From NCBI GenBank assembly GCA_950097015.1, contig CATNEN010000030.1:4759001-4823000 (forward strand): a stretch of DNA of 64,000 nucleotides, given 5' to 3'. Shown here in pieces: positions 54,111-64,000 of the stretch (position 1 is its first letter; each line of letters begins with the position of its first letter). The DNA comes from Macrostomum hystrix (Eukaryota > Platyhelminthes > Macrostomidae). Below the pieces are notes generated by a model. That model was not told the origin of the DNA. It saw only the letters and a program-made list of their open reading frames with translations, and searched no databases. The translations under genes and the position numbers were made by a program.

Positions 54111-55679
54111 GAATCGTAGTTACTTGCTACATAAGCACTTGAAACAGGCTTTCACAGGTCTAGCTTCTTGCTTGACAATGAAGAGTTTTAAGAACAATTA
54201 AAGCACCTTTTACGCGCTGAAGAACAGCTTGGCGCGTGCAGCTTGCAAGGAGTGCGTTCCGCTACTAATTCAGCACAGAGTATTGGCGCTGATGGCAATT
54301 TGCTGGATTGAAAAATGTGTTTAATATTACCAGCACTCACAGTGTGCAGGAAGATGGCAATGCAGGGCTGACATCGAGCTTGCGCTATATATAAGTTCCA
54401 GCTAGCTTTTCTCATGAATCGTAGTTTGCTGCTTTATCAGCACTTAATGCAGGCTTTCACAGGTCTAGCTTCTTGCTTGACAATGAAGAGTTTTAAGAAC
54501 AATTAAAGCACCTTTTACGCGCTGAAGAACAGCTTGGCGCGTGCAGCTTGCAAGGAGTGCGTTCCGCTACTAATTCAGCACAGAGTATTGGCGCTGATGG
54601 AAATTGGCTGGATTGAAAAATGTGTTTAATATTACCAGCACTCACAGTGTGCAGGAAGATGGCAATGCAGGGCTGACATCGAGCTTGCGCTATATATAAG
54701 TTCCAGCTAGCTTTTCTCATGAATCGTAGTTTGCTGCTTTATCAGCACTTAATGCAGGCTTTCACAGGTCTAGCTTCTTGCTTGACAATGAACAGTTTAA
54801 AGAACAATTAAAGCACATTTTACGCGCTCAAGAACAGCATGGCGCGTGCTGCTTGCAAGGAGTGCGTTTCGCTACTAATTCAGCACAGAGTATTGGCGCT
54901 GATGGCAATTTGCTGGATTTAAAAAAGCCTTCACGTTTACCAACACTCACAGTGTGCAGTGCAGGGTGCAGTGCAGATGGTAATGCAGGGAAAACATCGA
55001 AGTGTGCGCTGTAAATAAGTTCCAGCTAGCTTTTCTCATGAATCGTAGTTACTTGCTACATAAGCACTTGAAGCTGGCTTTCACAGGTCTAGCTTCTTGC
55101 TTGACAATGAAGAGTTTTAAGAACAATTAAAGCACCTTTTACGCGCTGAAGAACAGCTTGGCGCGTGCAGCTTGCAAGGAGTGCGTTCCGCTACTAATTC
55201 AGCACAGAGTATTGGCGCTGATGAAAATTTGCTGGATTGAAAAATGTGTTTAATATTACCAGCACTCACAGTGTGCAGGAAGATGGCAATGCAGGGCTGA
55301 CATCGAGCTTGCGCTATATATAAGTTCCAGCTAGCTTTTCTCATGAATCGTAGTTTGCTGCTTTATTAGCACTTAATGCAGGCTTTCACAGGTCTAGTTT
55401 CTTGCTTGACAATGAAGAGTTTAAGAACAATTAAAGCACCTTTTACGCGCTGAAGAACAGCTTGGCGCGTGCAGCTTGCAAGGAGTGCGTTCCGCTACTA
55501 ATTCAGCACAGAGTATTGGCGCTGATGGCAATTTGCTGGATTGAAAAATGTGTTTAATATTACCAGCACTCACAGTGTGCAGGAAGATGGCAATGCAGGG
55601 CTGACATCGAGCTTGCGCTATATATAAGTTCCAGCTAGCTTTTCTCATGAATCGTACTCGTAGTTTGCTGCTTTATCAG

Positions 55680-57510
55680 CACTTAATGCAGGCTTTCACA
55701 GGTCTAGCTTCTTGCTTGACAATGAACAGTTTAAAGAACAATTAAAGCACATTTTACGCGCTCAAGAACAGCTTGGCGCGTGCTGCTTGCAAGGAGTGCG
55801 TTTCGCTACTAATTCAGCACAGAGTATTGGCGCTGATGGCAATTTGCTGGATTTAAAAAAGCCTTCACGTTTACCAACACTCACAGTGTGCAGTGCAGGG
55901 TGCAGTGCAGATGGTAATGCAGGGAAAACATCGAAGTGTGCGCTGTAAATAAGTTCCAGCAAGCTTTTCTCATGAATCGTAGTTACTTGCTACATAAGCA
56001 CTTGAAGCTGGCTTTCACAGGTCTAGCTTCTTGCTTGACAATGAAGAGTTTTAAGAACAATTAAAGCACCTTTTACGCGCTGAAGAACAGCTTGGCGCGT
56101 GCTGCTTGCAAAGAGTGTGTTACGCTGCTAATTCAGCAGAGTATTGGCGCTGATGGCCATTTGCTGGATTGAAAAATGTGTTGAACATTACCAGCACTCA
56201 CAGTGTGCAGGAAGATGACAATGCAGGGCTGACATCGAGCTTGCGCTATAAATTATTTCCAGCTAGCTTTTCTCATGAATCGTAGTTTGCTGCTTTATTA
56301 GCACTTAATGCAGGCTTTCACAGGTCTAGTTTCTTGCTTGACAATGAAGAGTTTTAAGAACAATTAAAGCACCTTTTACGCGCTGAAGAACAGCTTGGCG
56401 CGTGCAGCTTGCAAGGAGTGCGTTCCGCTACTAATTCAGCACAGAGTATTGGCGCTGATGGCAATTTGCTGGATTGAAAAATGTGTTTAATATTACCAGC
56501 ACTCACAGTGTGCAGGAAGATGGCAATGCAGGGCTGACATCGAGCTTGCGCTATATATAAGTTCCAGCTAGCTTTTCTCATGAATCGTAGTTTGCTGCTT
56601 TATTAGCACTTAATGCAGGCTTTCACAGGTCTAGCTTCTTGCTTGACAATGAAGAGTTTTAAGAACAATTAAAGCACCTTTTACGCGCTGAAGAACAGCT
56701 TGGCGCGTGCAGCTTGCAAGGAGTGCGTTCCGCTACTAATTCAGCACAGAGTATTGGCGCTGATGGCAATTTGCTGGATTGAAAAATGTGTTTAATATTA
56801 CCAGCACTCACAGTGTGCAGGAAGATGGCAATGCAGGGCTGACATCGAGCTTGCGCTATTTAGAAGTTCCAGCTAGCTTTTCTCATGAATCGTAGTTTGC
56901 TGCTTTATCAGCACTTAATGCAGGCTTTCACAGGTCTAGCTTCTTGCTTGACAATGAACAGTTTAAAGAACAATTAAAGCACATTTTACGCGCTCAAGAA
57001 CAGCTTGGCGCGTGCTGCTTGCAAGGAGTGCGTTTCGCTACTAATTCAGCACAGAGTATTGGCGCTGATGGCAATTTGCTGGATTTAAAAAAGCCTTCAC
57101 GTTTACCAACACTCACAGTGTGCAGTGCAGGGTGCAGTGCAGATGGTAATGCAGGGAAAACATCGAAGTGTGCGCTGTAAATAAGTTCCAGCAAGCTTTT
57201 CTCATGAATCGTAGTTACTTGCTACATAAGCACTTGAAGCTGGCTTTCACAGGTCTAGCTTCTTGCTTGACAATGAAGAGTTTTAAGAACAATTAAAGCA
57301 CCTTTTACGCGCTGAAGAACAGCTTGGCGCGTGCTGCTTGCAAAGAGTGTGTTACGCTGCTAATTCAGCAGAGTATTGGCGCTGATGGCCATTTGCTGGA
57401 TTGAAAAATGTGTTGAACATTACCAGCACTCACAGTGTGCAGGAAGATGACAATGCAGGGCTGACATCGAGCTTGCGCTATAAATTAGTTCCAGCTAGCT
57501 TTTCTCATGA
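55680..57510 (+). repeat. Segment duplicated at 1232-bp offset
   Basis: About 0.6 kb at 55.68-56.27 kb recurs at 56.91-57.50 kb, sharing the variants CAGCAAGCTTTTCTCATGAA and GAGTGTGTTACGCTGC, and ATTCAGCAGAGTATTGG with a 3-bp loss. Confidence 0.8.
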
Positions 57511-58679
57511 ATCGTAGTTTGCTGCTTTATTAGCACTTAATACAGGCTTTCACAGGTCTAGCTTCTTGCTTGACAATGAAGAGTTGTAAGAACAAATAAA
57601 GCACCTTTTACGCGCTCAAGAACAGCTTGGCGCGTTCTGCTTGCAGGGAGTGCGTTACGCTGCTAATTCAGCACAGAGTATTGGCGCTGATGGCAATTTG
57701 CTGGATTGAAAAATTTGTTCAAAATTACCAGCACTCACAGTGTGCAGGAAGATGGCAATGCAGGGCTGACATCGAGCTTGTGCTATATATAAGTTCCAGC
57801 TAGCTTTTCTCATGAATCGTAGTTTGCTGCTTTATTAGCACTTAATACAGGCTTTCACAGGTCTAGCTTCTTGCTTGACAATGAAGAGTTTGAAGAACAA
57901 TTAAAGCACCATTTACGCGCTGAAGAACAGCTTGGCGCGTGCAGCTTGCAAGGAGTGCATTACGCTGCTAATTAAGCACAGAGTATTGGCGCTGATGGAA
58001 ATTTGCTGGATTGAAAAATGTGTTTAACATTTCCAGCACTCACAGTGTGCAGGAAGATGGCAATGCAGGGCTGACATCGAGCTTGCGCTATATACGCTCG
58101 TATAAGTTCCAGCTTGCTTTTCTCATGAATCGTAGTTTGCTGCTTTATTAGCACTTAATGCAGGCCTTCACAGGTCTAGCTTCTTGCTTGACAATGAAGA
58201 GTTTAAAGAACAATTAAAGCACCTTTTACGCGCTGAAGAACAGCTTGGCGCGTGCTGCTTGCAAGGAGTGCATTACGCTGCTAATTCAGCACGGAGTATT
58301 GGCGCTGATGGAAATTTGCTGGATTGAAAAATGTGTTTCACATTTCCAGCACTCACAGTGTGCAGGAAGATGGCAATGCAGGGCTAACATCGAGCTTGCG
58401 CTATATATAAGTTCCAGCTAGCTTTTCTCATGAATCGTAGTTTGCTGCTTTATTAGCACTTAATACAGGCTTTCACAGGTCTAGCTTCTTGCTTGACAAT
58501 GAAGAGTTTTAAGAACAATTAAAGCACATTTTACGCGCTCAAGAACAGCTTGGCGCGTGCTGCTTGCAAAGAGTGCGTTACGCTGCTAATTCAGCACAGA
58601 GTATTGGCGCTGATGGCAATTTGCTGGATTGAAAAATGTGTTTAATATTACCAGCACTCACAGTGTGCAGGAAGATGGC

Positions 58680-61600
58680 AATGCAGGAAAGACATCGAGC
58701 TTGCGCTATATATAAGTTCCAGCTAGCTTTTCTCATGAATCGTAGTTTGCTGCTTTATTAGCACTTAATACAGGCTTTCACAGGTCTAGCTTCTTGCTTG
58801 ACAATGAAGAGTTTAAAGAACAATTAAAGCACATTTTGCGCGCTCAAGAACAGCTTGGCGCGTGCTGCTTGCAAGGAGTGCGTTACGCTGCTATTTCAGC
58901 ACAGAGTATTGGCGCTCATCGCAATTTGCTGGATTGAAAAATGTGTTTAACATTTCCAGCACTCACAGTGTGCAGGAAGATGGCAATGCAGGGCTGACAT
59001 CGAGCTTGCGCTATATATAAGTTCCAGCTAGCTTTTCTCATGAATCGTAGTTTGCTGCTTTATTTATAAGTTCTAGCTAGCTTTTCTCATTAATCGTAGT
59101 TTGCTGCTTTATTAGCACTTAATACAGGCTTTCACAGGTCTAGCTTCTTGCTTGACAATGAAGAGTTTTAAGAACAATTAAAGCACCTTTTACGCGCTCA
59201 AGAACAGCTTGTCGCGTGCTACTTGCACGGAGTGCGTTACGCTGCTATTTCAGCACAGAGCATAGGCGCTGATGGCAATTTGCTGGATTGAAAAATGTGT
59301 TTAACATTACCAGCACTCAGAGTGTGCAGGAAGATGGCAATGCAGGGCCGACATCGAGCTTGCGCCATATATAAGTTCCATCAAGCTTTTCTCATGAATC
59401 GTAGTTTGCTGCTCTATTATCACCTAATACAGGCTTTCACAGGTCTAGCTTCTTGCTTGACAAGGAAGAGTTTCAAGAAAAATTAAAGCACCTTTTACGC
59501 GCTCAAGAACAGCTTGGCGCGTGCTGCTTACAAGGAGTGCGTTACGCTGCTAATTCAGCACAGAGTATTGGCGCTGATGGCAATTTGCTGGATTCAAAAT
59601 TGTGTTTAACATTACCAGCACTTACAGTGTGCTGGAAGATGGCAATGCAGGGCTGACATCGAGCTTGCGCTATTTATAAGTTTCAGCTAGCTTTTCTCAT
59701 GAATCGTAGTTTTCTGCTTAATTTATAAGTTCCAGCTAGCTTTTCTCATGAATCGTAGTTTGCTGCTTTATCAGCACTTAATGCAGGCTTTCACAGGTCT
59801 AGCTTCTTGCTTGACAATGAACAGTTTAAAGAACAATTAAAGCACATTTTACGCGCTCAAGAACAGCATGGCGCGTGCTGCTTGCAAGGAGTGCGTTTCG
59901 CTACTAATTCAGCACAGAGTATTGGCGCTGATGGCAATTTGCTGGATTTAAAAAAGCCTTCACGTTTACCAACACTCACAGTGTGCAGTGCAGGGTGCAG
60001 TGCAGATGGTAATGCAGGGAAAACATCGAAGTGTGCGCTGTAAATAAGTTCCAGCTAGCTTTTCTCATGAATCGTAGTTACTTGCTACATAAGCACTTGA
60101 AGCTGGCTTTCACAGGTCTAGCTTCTTGCTTGACAATGAAGAGTTTTAAGAACAATTAAAGCACCTTTTACGCGCTGAAGAACAGCTTGGCGCGTGCAGC
60201 TTGCAAGGAGTGCGTTCCGCTACTAATTCAGCACAGAGTATTGGCGCTGATGAAAATTTGCTGGATTGAAAAATGTGTTTAATATTACCAGCACTCACAG
60301 TGTGCAGGAAGATGGCAATGCAGGGCCGACATCGAGCTTGCGCTATATAGAAGTTCCAGCTAGCTTTTCTCATGAATCGTAGTTTGCTGCTTTATTAGCA
60401 CTTAATGCAGGCTTTCACAGGTCTAGTTTCTTGCTTGACAATGAAGAGTTTTAAGAACAATTAAAGCACCTTTTACGCGCTGAAGAACAGCTTGGCGCGT
60501 GCAGCTTGCAAGGAGTGCGTTCCGCTACTAATTCAGCACAGAGTATTGGCGCTGATGGCAATTTGCTGGATTGAAAAATGTGTTTAATATTACCAGCACT
60601 CACAGTGTGCAGGAAGATGGCAATGCAGGAAAGACATCGAGCTTGCGCTATATATAAGTTCCAGCTAGCTTTTCTCATGAATCGTAGTTTGCTGCTTTAT
60701 TAGCACTTAATACAGGCTTTCACAGGTCTAGCTTCTTGCTTGACAATGAAGAGTTTAAAGAACAATTAAAGCACATTTTGCGCGCTCAAGAACAGCTTGG
60801 CGCGTGCTGCTTGCAAGGAGTGCGTTACGCTGCTATTTCAGCACAGAGTATTGGCTCTCATCGCAATTTGCTGGATTGAAAAATGTGTTTAACATTTCCA
60901 GCACTCACAGTGTGCAGGAAGATGGCAATGCAGGGCTGACATCGAGCTTGCGCTATATATAAGTTCCAGCTAGCTTTTCTCATGAATCGTAGTTTGCTGC
61001 TTTATTTATAAGTTCTAGCTAGCTTTTCTCATTAATCGTAGTTTGCTGCTTTATTAGCACTTAATACAGGCTTTCACAGGTCTAGCTTCTTGCTTGACAA
61101 TGAAGAGTTTTAAGAACAATTAAAGCACCTTTTACGCGCTCAAGAACAGCTTGTCGCGTGCTACTTGCACGGAGTGCGTTACGCTGCTATTTCAGCACAG
61201 AGCATAGGCGCTGATGGCAATTTGCTGGATTGAAAAATGTGTTTAACATTACCCGCACTCACAGTGTGCAGGAAGATGGCAATGCAGGGCCGACATCGAG
61301 CTTGCGCCATATATAAGTTCCATCAAGCTTTTCTCATGAATCGTAGTTTGCTGCTCTATTATCACCTAATACAGGCTTTCACAGGTCTAGCTTCTTGCTT
61401 GACAAGGAAGAGTTTCAAGAAAAATTAAAGCACCTTTTACGCGCTCAAGAACAGCTTGGCGCGTGCTGCTTACAAGGAGTGCGTTACGCTGCTAATTCAG
61501 CACAGAGTATTGGCGCTGATGGCAATTTGCTGGATTCAAAATTGTGTTTAACATTACCAGCACTTACAGTGTGCTGGAAGATGGCAATGCAGGGCTGACA

Positions 61601-62560
61601 TCGAGCTTGCGCTATTTATAAGTTTCAGCTAGCTTTTCTCATGAATCGTAGTTTGCTGCTTAATTTATAAGTTCCAGCTTAGCTTTTCTCATGAATCGTA
61701 GTTTGCTGCTTTATCAGCACTTAATGCAGGCTTTCACAGGTCTAGCTTCTTGCTTGACAATGAACAGTTTAAAGAACAATTAAAGCACATTTTACGCGCT
61801 CAAGAACAGCATGGCGCGTGCTGCTTGCAAGGAGTGCGTTTCGCTACTAATTCAGCACAGAGTATTGGCGCTGATGGCAATTTGCTGGATTTAAAAAGCC
61901 TTCACGTTTACCAACACTCACAGTGTGCAGTGCAGGGTGCAGTGCAGATGGTAATGCAGGGAAAACATCGAAGTGTGCGCTGTAAATAAGTTCCAGCAAG
62001 CTTTTCTCATGAATCGTAGTTACTTGCTACATAAGCACTTGAAGCTGGCTTTCACAGGTCTAGCTTCTTGCTTGACAATGAAGAGTTTTAAGAACAATTA
62101 AAGCACCTTTTACGCGCTGAAGAACAGCTTGGCGCGTGCAGCTTGCAAGGAGTGCGTTCCGCTACTAATTCAGCACAGAGTATTGGCGCTGATGAAAATT
62201 TGCTGGATTGAAAAATGTGTTTAATATTACCAGCACTCACAGTGTGCAGCAAGATGGCAATGCAGGGCTGACATCGAGCTTGCGCTATATATAAGTTCCA
62301 GCTAGCTTTTCTCATGAATCGTAGTTTGCTGCTTTATTAGCACTTAATGCAGGCTTTCACAGGTCTAGTTTCTTGCTTGACAATGAAGAGTTTTAAGAAC
62401 AATTAAAGCACCTTTTACGCGCTGAAGAACAGCTTGGCGCGTGCAGCTTGCAAGGAGTGCGTTCCGCTACTAATTCAGCACAGAGTATTGGCGCTGATGG
62501 CAATTTGCTGGATTGAAAAATGTGTTTAATATTACCAGCACTCACAGTGTGCAGGAAGAT
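58680..62560 (+). repeat. Higher-order repeat, 1942-bp period, two copies
   Basis: 58.68-60.62 and 60.62-62.56 kb match over their length with a few substitutions. Both contain the odd junction TGCTTTATTTATAAGTTCTA, where a partial monomer is duplicated, and the GACAAGGAAGAGTTTCAAGA variant. Confidence 0.9.
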
Positions 62561-64000
62561 GGCAATGCAGGGCTGACATCGAGCTTGCGCTATATATAAG
62601 TTCCAGCTAGCTTTTCTCATGAATCGTACTCGTAGTTTGCTGCTTTATCAGCACTTAATGCAGGCTTTCACAGGTCTAGCTTCTTGCTTGACAATGAACA
62701 GTTTAAAGAACAATTTAAGCACATTTTACGCACTCAAGAACAGCTTGGCGCGTGCTGCTTGCAAGGAGTGCGTTTCGCTACTAATTCAGCACAGAGTATT
62801 GGCGCTGATGGCAATTTGCTGGATTTAAAAAAGCCTTCACGTTTACCAACACTCACAGTGTGCAGTGCAGGGTGCAGTGCAGATGGTAATGCAGGGAAAA
62901 CATCGAAGTGTGCGCTGTAAATAAGTTCCAGCTAGCTTTTCTCATGAATCGTAGTTACTTGCTACATAAGCACTTGAAGCTGGCTTTCACAGGTCTAGCT
63001 TCTTGCTTGACAATGAAGAGTTTTAAGAACAATTAAAGCACCTTTTACGCGCTGAAGAACAGCTTGGCGCGTGCTGCTTGCAAGGAGTGCGTTCCGCTAC
63101 TAATTCAGCACAGAGTATTGGCGCTGATGGAAATTGGCTGGATTGAAAAATGTGTTTAATATTACCAGCACTCACAGTGTGCAGGAAGATGGCAATGCAG
63201 GGCTGACATCGAGCTTGCGCTATATATAAGTTCCAGCTAGCTTTTCTCATGAATCGTAGTTTGCTGCTTTATTAGCACTTAATGCAGGCTTTCACAGGTC
63301 TAGCTTCTTGCTTGACAATGAAGAGTTTTAAGAACAATTAAAGCACCTTTTACGCGCTGAAGAACAGCTTGGCGCGTGCAGCTTGCAAGGAGTGCGTTCC
63401 GCTACTAATTCAGCACAGAGTATTGGCGCTGATGGCAATTTGCTGGATTGAAAAATGTGTTTAATATTACCAGCACTCACAGTGTGCAGGAAGATGGCAA
63501 TGCAGGGCTGACATCGAGCTTGCGCTATTTAGAAGTTCCAGCTAGCTTTTCTCATGAATCGTAGTTTGCTGCTTTATCAGCACTTAATGCAGGCTTTCAC
63601 AGGTCTAGCTTCTTGCTTGACAATGAACAGTTTAAAGAACAATTAAAGCACATTTAACGCGCTCAAGAACAGCTTGGCGCGTGCTGCTTGCAAGGAGTGC
63701 GTTTCGCTACTAATTCAGCACAGAGTATTGGCGCTGATGGCAATTTGCTGGATTTAAAAAAGCCTTCACGTTTACCAACACTCACAGTGTGCAGTGCAGG
63801 GTGCAGTGCAGATGGTAATGCAGGGAAAACATCGAAGTGTGCGCTGTAAATAAGTTCCAGCAAGCTTTTCTCATGAATCGTAGTTACTTGCTACATAAGC
63901 ACTTGAAGCTGGCTTTCACAGGTCTAGCTTCTTGCTTGACAATGAAGAGTTTTAAGAACAATTAAAGCACCTTTTACGCGCTGAAGAACAGCTTGGCGCG

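Larger units (their letters stand above)
33720..64000 (+). repeat. Satellite DNA array, about 304/320-bp monomers, roughly 98 units
   Basis: Head-to-tail monomers continue to the right edge of the window. A typical unit carries CAGCTAGCTTTTCTCATGAA, GCAGGCTTTCACAGGTCTAG, GAACAATTAAAGCACCTTTT, CGCGTGCTGCTTGCAAGGAG, CAGCACAGAGTATTGGCGCT and GCTATATATAAGTTCC. Three classes are visible. Class A (about 304 bp) has ATGTGTTTAA(C/T)ATT. Class B (about 320 bp) has AAGCCTTCACGTTTACCAAC and an extra duplication GTGCAGTGCAGGGTGCAGTG. Class C has CACTCAAGCTTTGCGAGTGC and a shorter GCGCTTTGTATAAG. Short frames of 60-79 codons open on both strands of many monomers but follow monomer class, not protein logic, so I call none of them genes. 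Confidence 0.98.

Noticed and set aside
54778-62920. Recurrent plus-strand 78-codon frames in class B monomers
   Set aside because: They follow the class B duplication and are interrupted in many sister monomers. There is no domain, signal peptide or start-context conservation beyond the repeat itself.
35853-63250. Recurrent minus-strand frames of 75 codons in satellite monomers
   Set aside because: They recur because monomers are similar. Most lack a consistent upstream context, plus-strand frames are equally open, and monomer lengths (304, 320) do not keep a frame between units.
33720-64000. Tandem gene family or rDNA/5S array
   Set aside because: The unit matches no rRNA or snRNA and contains no long frame. 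Irregular monomer classes and higher-order periods fit satellite DNA.
33720-64000. CRISPR-like array
   Set aside because: Units are about 300 bp with no unique spacers, in a eukaryotic context.

Overview
The window is nuclear DNA of an animal. Evidence: spliced genes with GT-AG introns and AATAAA signals; metazoan families (a REEP5-type ER-shaping protein, a PSMA/NAALADase-type M28 peptidase, a Cys-loop ligand-gated ion channel, a TTLL10-type tubulin ligase); a mariner element, a Ty3/Gypsy LTR retrotransposon, non-LTR retrotransposon debris and a Crypton-like recombinase fragment; and a satellite array of at least 30 kb. A SINE-like block near 22.9 kb resembles sequences I associate with marine invertebrates, but I cannot name a phylum from the sequence alone. 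Layout, 1-33.7 kb: a moderately AT-rich, gene-poor arm. Supported genes are REEP5-like (minus, 3768-6970, two exons), an M28 peptidase (minus, 8793-11151, two exons), an unassigned small membrane protein (minus, 13081-13539), a Crypton-derived domain (minus, 19116-19730), an intronless Cys-loop channel (plus, 20967-22271) and a TTLL10-like gene (minus, 29580-32392, five exons recognised, 5' end not found). Between and inside them lie a mariner copy (15929-17238, one nonsense codon), a Gypsy element with LTRs identical by eye and a 5-bp target duplication (24291-28619), two degraded non-LTR RT tails, MITE or foldback elements in an intron (5804-6254) and near 18.5 kb, and a 23-bp minisatellite. 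Layout, 33.7-64 kb: one continuous head-to-tail satellite with monomers of about 304 or 320 bp, running off the right edge. It has diverged monomers at its left edge, three visible monomer classes, and several recent multi-monomer duplications (offsets 1519, 1942, 1233, 1232, 1569 and about 622 bp). The genes are unrelated single-copy functions; nothing suggests an operon or a joint pathway. The least expected signal is a short motif (TA-CGAG-TA, TA-CGAGCG-TA and reverse complements) that recurs through the window. Its core equals the outer four bases of the mariner terminal repeat, and in three satellite monomers it appears as a clean 6- or 8-bp insertion relative to sister monomers. I interpret these as mariner excision footprints.
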